From the NCBI GenBank assembly GCA_019828565.1, contig JAHDYR010000019.1:236618-300617 (forward strand): a stretch of DNA of 64,000 nucleotides, written 5' to 3'. The notes below the pieces were generated by a model, which was given only the letters and a program-made list of their open reading frames with translations, was not told where the DNA came from and did not search any database. Of this stretch, positions 8,754 to 20,322 are shown piece by piece (within the stretch, counting starts at the first letter, position 1; every line of letters starts with the position of its first letter). The translations under genes were made by a program, and so were the position numbers. This stretch comes from Carpediemonas membranifera (lineage: Eukaryota > Fornicata).

Positions 8754-11700
8754 ATGATGACGACGGCGGAGGAGGTTGTTGCAGAGAAGTGGAAGCTTGT
8801 GCCAGCTTTTTTCAACACTGCATCGCTGATCCAGCACCACCTGGACTCCTTTGATTACTTCGTCCACACCGGTATGGTCAATATCATGAAGGCCAACCAG
8901 GTTGTGCGCTGCAAGGCCATTCCGAACTGGTATCTGCGCTTCGACAACATATACCTTAGCAACACAGGTCCTACTGAGTCCCAGGGCATGGTGGAGGACC
9001 CCATTACGCCCATGCAGTGCCGTCTCCGCGACCTCACATATTCCACAGCAATCCAGGCCGACATCTCCTACATGCGCGGCAACTCCCTCGTCCACTCCCA
9101 GGGCGTGCAGCTAGGCCGCCTCCCCATCATGCTGCGCTCCTCTTCGTGCCGCCTCAGGACGCAGTATAAGCTGGACAACGACCTCCTCGCACAGGCCGGG
9201 GAATGCCCGCATGATGCTGGAGGGTACTTCGTTTGCAAGGGTGTGGAGAAGGTGATTCTTATCCAGGAGCAGCTGTCCAAGAACAGGATCATCATCGAGA
9301 CGGACGCCAAGGGCGACATCTCCGCCACTGTGACGTCCAGCACGCACGAGCGGAAGTCACGGTGCTCCATCGTCTTCCGCAAGAACAGCTTCTACCTCCG
9401 CCACAACTCGTTTAGCGTCGACATGCCTCTCGTCGTCGCGATGAAGGCCATGGACGTCCGCACAGACCAGGAGATCATTCAGCTCATCGGGTCTGACCAG
9501 AAGTACTCGGAGTACCTTGCCGGGTCCCTAGAGGAGGCCTCTAGACTCAAGGTCTTTTCCCGCAAACAAGCGCTCGACTGCATCGGCCAGAAGATGAAGC
9601 AGCGCATGTACGGAGACCCCCGCAAGCCCCACGAGGAAGCATACGACGTGCTCCACGACGTAATCCTCAACCACGTCCCCGTCGACAGGGACAACTTCCG
9701 TCCCAAGGTGGTCTATCTCTGCAACATGGTTCGCAGAGTCATCATGGCGGTACGGGGCGAAACGAAGATGGATGATAAGGACAACTACGGCAACAAGCGG
9801 CTGGAGCTCAGCGGAGACATGCTCTCGATCTTGTTCGAAGACTTGTTTAAGAAGATGTGCTACGACATCCAGCGGGGCGCAGAGACGATGCAGAGCAAGT
9901 CAAACAAGGCCGCCGCATTCGACGCGCTAAAGTGCATCAGGCCCAAGAACATCACCGACGGCTTCGTACACGCGATATCCTCGGGCAACTGGTCGCTGAA
10001 GCGGTTCAGGATGGAGCGGTCGGGGGTGACCCAGGTCCTCTCCCGTCTCTCCTACATCTCGGCCCTCGGCATGATGACGCGCATGCAGTCCCAGTTCGAG
10101 AAGACCCGCAAGGTCTCGGGGCCCCGGTCCCTGCACCCGTCGACGTTTGGCATGCTGTGTCCCGCCGACACGCCTGAGGGAGAGTCGTGCGGCCTCGTCA
10201 AGAACCTAGCCCTGCTGTGCCACATCACGACGGACACGAACACAGTGCCGCTGAAGAAGCTCGTATACTCACATGGTGTCGAGGACTGCGAGACTTTGAG
10301 CGGCGACGAGATCAACAACAACTGGCTCGTGTTCCTCAACGGCGAGATCCTGGGCGTCCACCGTCGCCCCAAGGCCTTCGTGGACGCCCTGCGTTGGTAT
10401 CGCCGCCACGGCCACATCGGTCAGTACGTGTCCGTCTTCGTCAACGAAACCCTTAGGTCCATCACGATCGCCTCGGACGGGGGTCGCGTGTGTCGACCGC
10501 TCATTATCGTCGAGCACGGCCGCAGCTCTATCACCCCCCAGGACGTGGAGCGGGTCAGCTCGGGCGACGTGCCCTTCTCGAGCCTCATGCGGGCGGGTAA
10601 GATCGAGTATGTTGATGTCAACGAGGAGAACAACTGCATGATCGCGTTCAACGAGGCAGGCATCACCGACGAGACGACCCACGTTGAGATTGACCCCATG
10701 ACGGTGCTCGGCGTCTGCGCAGGCCTCATTCCCTACCCCCACCACAACCAGTCGCCCCGAAACACTTACCAGTACGTTCCACCCAACCCCACCCCCAGTG
10801 TTACACAGATGCGCCATGGGCAAGCAGGCCATCGGGGCCATCGCATACAACCAGTACGAACGCATCGACACGCTCCTCTACCTCCTCGTCTACCCCCAGA
10901 AGCCAATGGTACGCACCAGAACGATCGAGATCATGGCGTTTAACGAGCTCCCAGCCGGACAAAATGCCACTGTCGCCGTTATGTCCTATTCGGGCTACGA
11001 TATCGAGGATGCGACTGTCCTGAACAAGGGCTCGCTCGACAGAGGGTACGGCCGCTGTCTCGCGGTCCGTAAGCAAGTCACCACGCTGCGGCAGTACCCG
11101 GACAGCTCCGTCGACGTCCTCGCGGGCCGGCCCGTTGAGTACGCCCAGCTGCCCGAGCGGTTCGAGAAGTACTCGGCAATCGACGCGGATGGGCTCGCGC
11201 CGGCCGGGTCACGTCTAGCGCCGACTGGCACAGTCATCATCCACAAGCGGAGTCCTGAGACGATCGGCGGCGACATCTTCCCCGCATCTGAAGCCCCTGC
11301 CGCTGCCGCTCCTCGCGAGTACAGGGACGCGTCGGTCGAGTATCGCGGGCCGGTAACGAGCCACGTGGACAAGATGCTGGTCACCCAGCGAGACGACGAG
11401 GTGCTCATCAAGGCGCTCGTCAGAGACACACGCAGACCCGAGCTGGGCGACAAGTTCTCCTCGCGACATGGCCAGAAGGGCACGACTGGGCTCATAGCGC
11501 TCTCCGAGGACCTGCCGTTCAACGAGCAGGGGATCTCGCCCGACGTAATTATGAACCCGCATGGTTTCCCCTCGAGAATGACTGTCGGCAAGATGCTAGA
11601 GCTCGTTGCGGGCAAGGCGGGTGTGCTCCACGGCAAGTTCGGCTACGGCACTGTATTTGGCGGCACGCCGTACCACCAGATCGTCCAGGACCTCGTGTCG

Positions 11701-12162
11701 AGGGGGTTCAACTACGAGGGCAAGGACATGCTCTACTCGGGCATCACGGGCGAGCTACAGCCGTCGTACGTGTTCTACGGGCCTGTGTACTATCAGAAGC
11801 TGAAGCACATGGTGCAGGACAAGATGCACGCCCGATCCAGAGGCCCACGCGCCATGCTCACACGCCAGCCGACTGAGGGCAGGTCCCGCGACGGTGGGCT
11901 CAGGCTTGGTGAGATGGAGAGGGATTGCCTCATCGCGTACGGGGCAACGGGTCTCATCACGGAGCGGCTGCTGACTGCGTCCGACGAGTACGAGTGCAAC
12001 GTCTGCTCCAAGTGCGGCCTCATCGCCAGCGAGGGATGGTGCCAGTCATGCAAGTCCGGCCGCAACATCTGCATCATCCGCCTGCCCTATGCGTGCAAGC
12101 TGATGTTCCAGGAGCTCCAGTCAATGAACATTGTCCCCCGGCTGCACCTCGCTGACCAGTGA
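8754..12162 (+). CDS. RPC2: DNA-directed RNA polymerase III second-largest subunit
   Basis: Catalytic subunit of RNA polymerase III (yeast Rpc2, human POLR3B), which makes tRNAs and 5S rRNA in the nucleus. Two exons (8754-10771, 10809-12162) flank a 37-bp intron and give 1123 residues, the normal length. Polymerase III assignment rests on EKWKLVPAFF at the N-terminus, FVHTGMVNIMKAN, IEYVDVNEENNC and VLGVCAGLIPYPHHNQS. Conserved beta-subunit elements include SRHGQKG, NPHGFPSRMTVGK, LTRQPTEGRSRDGGLR, the C-terminal zinc site CSKCG...WCQSC, and the anchor YACKLMFQELQSMN. The ATG at 8754 follows an A-run. The intron is identical in sequence and position to the one in RPB2 at 47130-47166, which is unusual. 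Confidence 0.97.
10772..10808 (+). other. Intron, 37 bp (RPC2), identical to the RPB2 intron
   Basis: GTACGT...ACACAG, phase 2, between NTYQ and CAMGKQA. It is base-for-base the same as the RPB2 intron at 47130-47166; identity runs a few bases into the upstream exon and about 23 bases into the downstream exon. Confidence 0.96.
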
Positions 12163-12299
12163 GTGCCGCAACATGAATATAAACTACTCTCGGATTGTGC
12201 TGAGAAGTTCGCTCGGTGGTAAGAGTTTAGGATGCTTTGTTGGGCTCAAATCAGCGTGCAATTCTAGTGATTTGAATTGTCAGATTTGCGCAAAACCGA

Positions 12300-13154
12300 A
12301 TGAACGACAAACTCGCTATCTCCCTTGCCGGCGTGCCCACTGAGGTGAATTCTGCGATGAAACTAACTCTTCCGGCGCTTAGGCGTGACTACAAGCTCAA
12401 GAACGCCGCTTTCTGGGGCGTAATCAAGGGCGATCTTCACGATTACTACATCTTCCGCGGCTTCACAACCGGAGACATCAAGGAGCAGCCCCTTGTGTTC
12501 TACTCGTTCACTGGTGCCGAGTGGGCACAGCTTCCTCCGCTTTCTCCCAAGCTCGTCGAGGCGATGAACAACCACGGCTACCACATCGACTGTCAGAAGC
12601 CCTTCACCGGCGACAGCTCTCTACTCCTCAACCCTCCCAAGGAGGAGGATGAGGCCGAGCCCGAGCCCGAAGAAGAAGAGGAGGGCGAGCAGGAGGCCAA
12701 GACGAAGCCCGAGCCCGAGCCCGTCACCACCGAGCTTCACCGGCTGAAGATGATGGTCGATCGCATCTCCCAGGACACTGAGATCGCCCCCATCGGGCTC
12801 TACTACCGCACATCCGAGGGGATCACGGTCAACCCGGCCTTTTCCGGAGTCAAGATCGAGGACGTCACCAAGCCCGCGAAATACGCGCTCAAGACAGCAG
12901 TAATCGAGTGCCTGAGCAAGGTTGACGGTGTAAACCCCGTCCCGGCAAGCATGTGGGTCACCCCGACCCTGGCTGAGTCCACCCCCAAGTACACCTGGAA
13001 GATCGAGTACGACGAGTCCGAGCAGCTCGTGCTGCTGAGGAACCAGTTCTACCCGGGCCACGTGGCGTACGTCGTGCCCCAGGCGGCGGTGTGCGGGTCT
13101 GTGTATTGCGGGACAGGTGTTTATGACGCAAGCCTGCCCTTTATGATCAGGTAG
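12300..13154 (+). CDS. RSPH9: Radial spoke head protein 9
   Basis: RSPH9 is a head component of the radial spokes of motile 9+2 axonemes and passes signals between the central pair and dynein arms. The 284-residue frame matches the animal/algal family in length and order: RRDYKLKNAAFWGVIKG near residue 30 (family RDYRYDRVLFWG), DYYIFRG, LYS/FYS-xxxxEWxxLPP, and the C-terminal VYCGTGVYDASLPFMI (family YVGTGEKNMDLPFML). An acidic Glu/Pro-rich insert at residues ~117-145 is longer than usual. No intron is seen. The ATG at 12300 is preceded within 15 bp by TGCGCAAAAC, also found upstream of RPB2. Its presence implies the organism builds motile cilia with radial spokes. Confidence 0.93.
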   Translation: MNDKLAISLAGVPTEVNSAMKLTLPALRRDYKLKNAAFWGVIKGDLHDYYIFRGFTTGDIKEQPLVFYSFTGAEWAQLPPLSPKLVEAMNNHGYHIDCQKPFTGDSSLLLNPPKEEDEAEPEPEEEEEGEQEAKTKPEPEPVTTELHRLKMMVDRISQDTEIAPIGLYYRTSEGITVNPAFSGVKIEDVTKPAKYALKTAVIECLSKVDGVNPVPASMWVTPTLAESTPKYTWKIEYDESEQLVLLRNQFYPGHVAYVVPQAAVCGSVYCGTGVYDASLPFMIR

Positions 13155-14033
13155 GCTGTTTAAAGTAAATGGATGACTCGAGTGTTATTTATGCAGTAAC
13201 AGGTGCCAAAACTGTTGATAATTGCACATAATGACCAATGCCAACATGTTTCCTCTGTCACCTCTGTCTTTGTATCTCTCATTGATTGGTACGATATGAT
13301 ATGATTGGTCTGAATACGCACGGTGTTATGCTCTCTTGATTCCAGTCGGGCGACGTCCAGCGACAGTGGCTCGCGGTTTGGGGGTCGACCCGATTCGTGT
13401 CAGTCAGACCCCATGACAACCCGAGCTCCATCACTCGATATGGGGCGAGTATGCATGATTCATAGGCAATTCTGAAGCTATATCAGCCATCAATTTGGTT
13501 GGCGACTTGTTCACCTCACTTTCGAAGTCAACTCGAGACTGCGGGTCCGAAGCTGAGCAATGCCGTCACCTCGACCACCACCATCGAATCGCTGTCGCTC
13601 TGCCACGAGGCTTGTATAGCTCTCTAACACCTGGATCCGGGCCATTACCAGCGGGCGCACACTAGAAGTATGCGCTTGGAGTCGACCCAAACTTCGATTT
13701 CGATGGACATCGAACATGACGAGTAGAGGTCGGAGATGGCTGATACTCACATTCTTGCATCAAAATTGAAGGTCATACGGGATGGCTGACCCATCTTTAT
13801 TTTTTAAACTGCCAACCAAAATTTCTGAAGTTGCACGCGTGCGTCTATACGCATAGTCCTATGCGCCCTAACGATTCAGCCAGACATTAGTCCAGAGCAT
13901 CCCAACTCATGATTCCGTGTGGAGTCAATCTTCGAGTCCCGACCGAGGCGACAATAATCAAATGATGATCTCTATTGGTCGGAATCATGGCGCTGTTTAA
14001 CAATAACTGGAGCAATAACACGCTATCGCGCCC
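13155..14033. other. Intergenic between convergent genes; holds element C1
   Basis: About 880 bp, the longest gap before 26 kb, between the 3' ends of RSPH9 (plus) and EFR3 (minus). The only structure I see is the reversed copy of the intergenic element at 13312-13389. The ORFs here are under 100 codons with no recognisable features. I looked for a tRNA and found none. Confidence 0.6.
13312..13389 (-). ncRNA. Element C1: diverged copy of a conserved intergenic element
   Basis: Read on the minus strand it begins with GTCGACCCCCAAACCGCGAG, shares CTGGAATC, and then GCATAACACC-TGCGTATTC with the copy at 30865-31003, in the same order and similar spacing. The inner stem that pairs in the other two copies does not pair here, so this may be a dead copy. 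Nature unknown: structured RNA or a MITE-like repeat. Confidence 0.3.
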
Positions 14034-16286
14034 CTATACGTCGGCGAGCAGCCCCTTCAACGCTTGCACGTCAAAGACGCCGGGCTCAGCAGGCTTGTTT
14101 GCCCGACTTGCCTGGAGCGCGGCTACAAAGTCCGCAGGCCCTACTAGCACAAACCCGTGGCGGCCATTCGCCCTATCGTCACGGTGTGACGCGGCAGTGT
14201 GGATCGGGGATGTGATGGTAGGCGTCGCCCCAGCCGACATCACCGGCAGCGCGGTGAGTGTTGTTGGTCTACGGACCCCGGTCGCCAGCGTCAGATCGCC
14301 CACGTCGGAGTCGACAATGATTCGATATGTGTCGACCAGCGTCTGGCGGAGTCCGGGGATTGCCCTGCACAGACCGACGCAGGTGGAAAGCGAGTCGACT
14401 AGCATGCCGAACGTCGTCTCAACCTCGTCCTCGGCTTCGGCAGGTAACTCTGAGCCCGAGTCAGAGTCGATCCGGCCGGCCTCGGACAGGCACGATTTGA
14501 ACGTCTCGGTCTCGCTGTCTTCGACTCTCTCGAGGACCACGCCATCGACCTCTAGCGGCTCCTCTGCTTCCTCGTGTCCCGCCGACTCTACGGCCCTGAC
14601 AGGAAGGCTCTGGGCACTGTGCAAGGCGTGCGGGTTGGCCAGCAGCGGGACGAGGGCGGGTATGCCGTGTTCCTCGGTCAGGCGGCCGATGAAGTCGAGT
14701 ACAACGTCCCTGCCCCCCTCGGAGTCGACGCTGAGGACCCAAAGGTGCGGTAACAACAGCCCGAGACCATCCTGCAGCCGAGATAAGCTCCAGGCCAGTT
14801 CCTTGCAGGCCTCAAGGTGGGCCTCAGATGCATTGGCCTTGGCAACGTAGCAGACGATGCGTGTCATACCGACAAGCTCGTCAGCAGGGATACCGGTGAC
14901 GTAAGCCTCGGGGACCGCAACAAGGTTGGCGAGTGCGGACAAAACTACGGGCTGGAATTGGATCAGATTGGGCCTGGAGAGCTCACGAACCGCGCGCTGG
15001 GCATGTGATAGGAGCTCGAGGCCGATGGTGTGACCAAAGACGAGAGGCAGGCCCTGGGTGGCAAGGATCATGAGTGATTCAGATCTGATTCGTATCCCAA
15101 TAATCGACCCAGATCTCGCGATCTTTGCTATATCTCTGAGCAATGTGGCAAGCAAGTCCACCATCTGCGCCGAGCCCTCGAACACGTAGCTCATGGACTG
15201 GATGACGGCAAGGTACTCTTCGATCACACCGGTGACGTCGGCCTCGTCGTTAGCGAGGACAGTGATTCTGTCAGGAACGTTCTCGCACATGAATTTCGAG
15301 ATGAGTGGGAGTGCTGCGATGGCGCGTGCGTGGAAGTCTGACGCGTCGGCTTCAATCATCTTCTCGCAGACCATTGTGAAGGATCGGAGGAGGGTGAGGA
15401 GCTGTTGGATGGACAGTCGGCTGAGCTCGGCAAATATATACGTCATTATGGTGTATACATGACTGGTCTGGACTGAAAGTAAAACAGCCATCAAGTCGGG
15501 CATGACATCAATATACATGTGCTCATCGGTAGACAAGTATGCCATAATTCCAGCCATCAGGGGCTTGAATGACATCAGGTTCACAGAAACGAAGAGCTCT
15601 GCCAGGTCGGCCATGATGGCCTGATATAGCCCAGAACCCGTGGCATGGCGCCGGGACTCGTTCAGCATGTCCATCATGGTCGGCAGGAAGGCTCTGGTGA
15701 TGACAGTTGGGGCGGGTGAAACGGCGGTGGCGAGGACGGTGGCCATCATGTGGAAAGCACGCACCCGGATGTCGGCAACGCGGTCGGGGGCACCCGTGTC
15801 GAAGCTGGCGGCCCGCGCGATATGCTGGAGAGTCACGTCGGGCAGGGTCATGTGATATGGCCGGCGGGTGCCTGATGCCAGACTCTCGATGAGGTCCACC
15901 GTTTCGATGATATACACTGAGACGTCCTCGGCAAGCAGCGCGTCTATGCAGTCGTAGATGTAGGTGTCGAAGAGGCTGATATCATCGCAGCGTGTGATAA
16001 GCGCCTTGTACGCGCTGACAGTGGCATGAACATGCGCGGCGCGGAACTTGATAATGTCCCGCTTCAGTCTGTAGTTCAAATGCCGGCAGATGCGGGGCAA
16101 GCGCGATGGAGAGCTCTCTGCATATTGTGCAAGCTTGTCGATGCCCTTGGGGTTCGCCGTTGGCGTCAGGGGGGCGTTAATGTCCCCATGTCGCGGTCGG
16201 CGCGTATATATGTTATCAACGAATCGTCGATGCCTCGATTTAGGTCGACATATTGCTCGTGTAACAGCTCTAAGCTGATTGAGCAT
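14034..16286 (-). CDS. EFR3: EFR3-like plasma-membrane scaffold for PI 4-kinase
   Basis: EFR3 is a peripheral plasma-membrane protein of helical repeats that recruits phosphatidylinositol 4-kinase III alpha with TTC7/YPP1. The N-terminus matches the family best: a basic cluster, then RHRRFVDNIYTRRP (family RYKRLVDNIFPEDP), KLAQYAESSPSRLPRICRHL (family KLTFYAVSAPEKLDRIGSYL) and RLKRDIIKFR. The rest is armadillo/HEAT-like helices. Residues ~560-620 are acidic and low complexity. The protein has ~750 residues against ~800 in animals. I chose the ATG at 16286. An upstream in-frame ATG at 16334 overlaps a TGCGCAAA promoter-like motif, and one at 16394 lies too close to the stop of the upstream gene. 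Cys near residue 10 (AICRPK) could be a lipidation site. Confidence 0.82.
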   Translation of the reverse strand: MLNQLRAVTRAICRPKSRHRRFVDNIYTRRPRHGDINAPLTPTANPKGIDKLAQYAESSPSRLPRICRHLNYRLKRDIIKFRAAHVHATVSAYKALITRCDDISLFDTYIYDCIDALLAEDVSVYIIETVDLIESLASGTRRPYHMTLPDVTLQHIARAASFDTGAPDRVADIRVRAFHMMATVLATAVSPAPTVITRAFLPTMMDMLNESRRHATGSGLYQAIMADLAELFVSVNLMSFKPLMAGIMAYLSTDEHMYIDVMPDLMAVLLSVQTSHVYTIMTYIFAELSRLSIQQLLTLLRSFTMVCEKMIEADASDFHARAIAALPLISKFMCENVPDRITVLANDEADVTGVIEEYLAVIQSMSYVFEGSAQMVDLLATLLRDIAKIARSGSIIGIRIRSESLMILATQGLPLVFGHTIGLELLSHAQRAVRELSRPNLIQFQPVVLSALANLVAVPEAYVTGIPADELVGMTRIVCYVAKANASEAHLEACKELAWSLSRLQDGLGLLLPHLWVLSVDSEGGRDVVLDFIGRLTEEHGIPALVPLLANPHALHSAQSLPVRAVESAGHEEAEEPLEVDGVVLERVEDSETETFKSCLSEAGRIDSDSGSELPAEAEDEVETTFGMLVDSLSTCVGLCRAIPGLRQTLVDTYRIIVDSDVGDLTLATGVRRPTTLTALPVMSAGATPTITSPIHTAASHRDDRANGRHGFVLVGPADFVAALQASRANKPAEPGVFDVQALKGLLADV

Positions 16287-16420
16287 CCTACGGCGAGAAC
16301 TGAATCCCCGTCTAGTTTTGCCAGATTTGCGCATTTTTAGAATAGCAGATGATCCAACCGACCAATGCAAACCTTGCCCCCCAAAGTCACGCATACAGCA
16401 GTCGCATAAGTATTTACATG

Positions 16421-19400
16421 TTACATCATGTTCATATCGTCGAGCTGGGGAAGCTCCTCCCTACTCGTTGGACGCATCGCCTGAGTGTCCTCGAGCTCGG
16501 CCACACGCTGCCGCAGCCGCACCATCTCCGACCGCTGGGCCTCGAGGTCACGCCGCAGCTGCTTCTCCGCGGGTCCGGCCTGGGCGACCTTGCCCGGGGC
16601 CGTCTGCATCGCCTGTGCCCTGACGCTCTTGAGCTCCTTCCGAAGCATGTTGATCTCCTTGATGAGTTCAACGTTCTCCTGCAGGATGTGTCTGTGGTCC
16701 GCAGACCGCACCCGAGTCTCTTTCTCGAGCTGAGTCTTAAGACCCCTCACAGTCCGCTCAAGGTAGACCCTCTGCCGCTCGTGCTCGTCCCTCAGATCCT
16801 CGTCGACGGCCGCAGCCTTGGCTATGCCGGTGACATGCTTCTTGTGCAGGGTCCTGGCCGCTTCCTTGAGCTTCTTAGGCTCCTGGATGAGCTGGACGAG
16901 GTCACCGATGTCTGCCTCCATCCCCTGGCGCCGCGAGTCTGAGTCCGCCAGCTTACGGCGTGTGGTAGCGCCGTCACGCTGGAGGGCGTCAATCTTGAGC
17001 TTGAGGTCAGTGATCTGGAGCTCGAGCCGGGAATTCTGCTTGTGGAAGCGCTCGAGCTCGGCGTCCATCTCTCGGATCTGCTCGTGCATTGACCCAATCT
17101 CAAGCTCGCGGGGCTCGATCTGTTTCTTGAGCTCCTTGATCTTGTAGTCGAGCACGAACTTGAATTTCTCGAGCTCCTGGTTCTTCTTTTTCAGGTCGTA
17201 TATCCTGCGCTCCTTGTCCGCGATCGTCTCATCTCTCTCGGTGATCTCCTTCCGGAGGCCTTCCTTGTCCTTCTTGTGGCCCTCGATCTTCTGGAGCAGG
17301 TCTTGTTGCACCTGGCCCTTCTTCTCGAGTTGCTCATCCTGCTCCTGGATGCGGTTCTTCAGCACGGTGAAGCGTCGCCGGAGAACGCCGTTCTCGCCCT
17401 TGAGACGAAGTGTCATGTCCTTTTCGCCGTCAAGCTGCGTCTCGTACGTGCGCCTCATCTCATCTAGCTCGGTATCGGCGTCATCCTCCATCTGGTCGCG
17501 CGTCTCATCAAACTCACGCTGGAGATCGTCGTTCTTCTGGAGAGCGTTCTCGAGCAAGAGTGAGAGCTCCTGCACCTTCTCCTCGTACGAGCTCGTCAGG
17601 TCCTGGATGATGCGTTCGTGCGAGGCAATGAGTTGGGCGGCATGCTCGTCCGCCTTCTTCGTGCCGCTGTCCCGCTCAGCTTGGAGAGCGGCGTACCTCT
17701 CGACCTCGAGCACGAGCTTCTGCTGGTACTGCAACTCAAGCTGCTGCAGCTCCTGCACGTGCTCCTCCTCTACCGTCTTCATCCTTCTCTGCAAGTTGAT
17801 CTCGAGCTCAGCCTTATCGTGCTCCGTCTGCTCGAGCTTGGCCTTCTCCCGCTCGACCTCCTCGCTCCATTTGGCTGACTCTGCCTTGAGTTCCTCTTGA
17901 TGTCCCATCTCTCTCAGCCTGAGTTGATACTCACCCTGCACGGTGAGCTCATCAATCTTAGTCTGCAGCTCGCGGACTAGAGCCGTCTTGTCAGCCATCT
18001 CGGTCCGGGCGACAAGGATCTCCTGGGCCTGGAAAGGCGCCTCACCACCGAGGGCGGCGGGGTCCTGGAGTTGGTGGACGAGAAGAACGCCGTCCATGCC
18101 AACAGAGACGATGCGGGTCCCGTCGGGGGTCACTCTGAGCTTGTGGATGAGGCCAGCGTGGGCGCCAGTCTCGAACAAGAGGTCCGCCCCCTTCGTCTCG
18201 TCGAAAGGCAGCGCGTACAGCCGCAGCGCACCAGTCGCCGTGCCAACAATCAGATGCGACTCGTTCGGAGTCACTGCCAGCTGCCTGGGGATCGAGCCCT
18301 GGGCGATCTCACCGACCACGGAGTCATCCATGATCTTCTTCACAGTCATGTCTGACGCCGCGGCGAGTATGGTCTCGCCATCCTTGCTCATGAGCACAGA
18401 CGTGTAGGGACATCCCTTGACGACGCAATCCTGCACCCTGCGCCCGTCGGGGAGAGACCAGGTGTACACTGCCCCGTCCATGCCGGCTGTGGTCAGGGTG
18501 GCGTCGCCCCGGCCCCAGGAAACAGCGCGGACCTTGCTGGAGTGGCCGCGGAGAGTTACGACAAGCTCGAATGTGTATACGTTGAATATGTAAACGAGTT
18601 GGTTTGAGACGGCAGCGAGGTACATGCCGCCCTGGGAAAACTCTAGCACGCGCACACCCTTGAGGTTGAACTCCTTGTGGTCGCGAATATCGTCGTTCAG
18701 CAGCGCCCCCAATCTGACGCGGTCGTTGATGGCCAACGCGATGTAGAATCCCGATGGGTGGAGGGCGACGGCATGTACCTGCTCGGCAAACTGCTTGGAA
18801 AACTCGAGCACGCGCTCCTCGTAGTCGTAGATGTTCAACATCTGGTCCCGGCCGACGGTGGCGATCAGTGGGCGGCGGAGACACAGGTCAGTGTCGACGC
18901 ACTCGCCGTTATGGCCGCCTAGCCCGACCTCCTGGAGGGTGATGGAGTTGTTAGACTCGCCATCGACTCTGGCGCGGAGTTCAGCCGACACCAAGTTGGT
19001 GTGGAGCAGGCTGCAGGCTGAAGTCACGAGGCACAACGCCTCGTGGGACGATGAGACCGCGATGGACGTAAAGTGCAGGGGCGCGGCATCACCACCGAGG
19101 GAGGCTGTGACTGAAGACATGACGGCACGGTCGCGGAGGTCTGACGGGACGGTGAGGGTGTGACCTGGCTTGAAGAGCTCGCGGCCCTCGGCTGGTTGGT
19201 AGACCACCGCCACGGCATTGTCGAGGCCAACCACGAAGCCCTGACCGAGAGTGGCGCAGCACGTGATGCGGGCGTCTGGCGTGCTTGGTTGGGCAGGTGG
19301 CAACGTCATCTTCACGTCACCCGTGGCGTCGGCGAGGAGGCAGCCGTGGTGCTCAGTGCCAACCACCACAGCGTTATCGTCGACCCAGCAGTGGCATGTA

Positions 19401-20024
19401 AACACGATATCGGTGTCGGTCTTGACTGCGGAGACCTCCCTGATCTGCTTCTCAGTGTATCTGTAGAACTTGACCAAGTCGCCCCCCGACACGGCCCAGA
19501 GCCCTGAATCCTGCGGAGAGAACGAGATGTACTTGATGGGGTTCGACGGGCCGCAGACATCCTTCACTATGTCAAGCGGCTTGCTCTGTTTGGCGCCGAG
19601 CTTGAAGACACACAAGGCCCAATCAGGCTCGCAAGTGAGCGCGACAATGTGCTGGTTATCAGGAGCAAAGGCGAGCTGGGCGAACTCGCGGGCACTGGTG
19701 CCTTCGGCGGTAAGGACCTTCTTGCGGCTAAATGCCTGAACGTCCCAGATAGAGATGGATGCGACATCGCCGCGTTCAGCAACAGCAAGGTAACGGTTGT
19801 TGGCAGAAAGAGCGATGGCAGAGATGCTCTCTGTCTTCGGGCTTGTGTGAAAGAAGGACTGCTGCTTCGTCTCCAGCTGGTGTAGGCATACTTGAACTCC
19901 TGTGTGAAATTGACGCAATAGTGAACGTACCAGAGACATGCGCCACAGTGTTTTCGTTGATATACACCACGTTCTTTGTTGCGTCGATTCCGCGGCTAAA
20001 TAGCGGCACGATCGCTGTCGACAT
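16421..20024 (-). CDS. CFAP57: Cilia- and flagella-associated protein 57 (WD-repeat plus coiled coil)
   Basis: CFAP57 (WDR65) is an axonemal protein needed to assemble a subset of inner dynein arms. Two exons (19931-20024, 16421-19899) give 1190 residues. Exon 1 encodes MSTAIVPLFSRGID and VVYINENTVAHVSG, matching the family's opening; the 31-bp intron then leads into GVQVCLHQLETK. Residues ~30-640 carry WD40 repeats (SFSPQDSG, HPSGFYIAL, GHSSKVRAVSWG, TTAGMDGAVYTWSLPDG). Residues ~650-1130 form a long coiled coil. The best-conserved stretch is ERDETIADKERRIYDLKKK followed by NQELEKFKFVLDYKIKELKK, almost identical to animals. The first ATG that gives the family N-terminus is at 20024. It lies tail to head with EFR3, only 86 bp between stop and next start. 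Confidence 0.95.
19900..19930 (-). other. Intron, 31 bp (CFAP57)
   Basis: GTACGT...ACACAG on the minus strand, phase 1. Splicing joins HVSG to VQVCLHQL. Confidence 0.94.
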
Positions 20025-20322
20025 GGCTTCTTTGGAATTTTCGAGGGGGAGGAAATACATGAGCCATTTACACTCATGTAATCGCAAGATGGACGCCGGT
20101 ATGGGTGCTAGGTCCCATTCCAATGCCACGATAAGTCGACTTGAAGCTGAAGAACGGGTTTAGCGTTAGGAAAGGTCGATACAGTCAGTCGGCAAGCGAT
20201 GCAGAATCTTCAGCTTATGCACCAAACAAGATGCATTTCTTGCAGTCTTACCCAACTATGCCTTTCTTCTTGTAGACCATGGACTTATGCCGTGCCGCTC
20301 AGTCAAGCGAACGTGAACTGGG

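Noticed and set aside
8525-8818. 97-codon minus-strand ORF overlapping the RPC2 start
   Set aside because: No recognisable features, overlaps a certain gene and its promoter.
13340-13960. tRNA gene in the RSPH9-EFR3 gap
   Set aside because: GTCGACCC and TTCGAGTCCC look T-loop-like, but no cloverleaf can be drawn; the first belongs to the C-element family.
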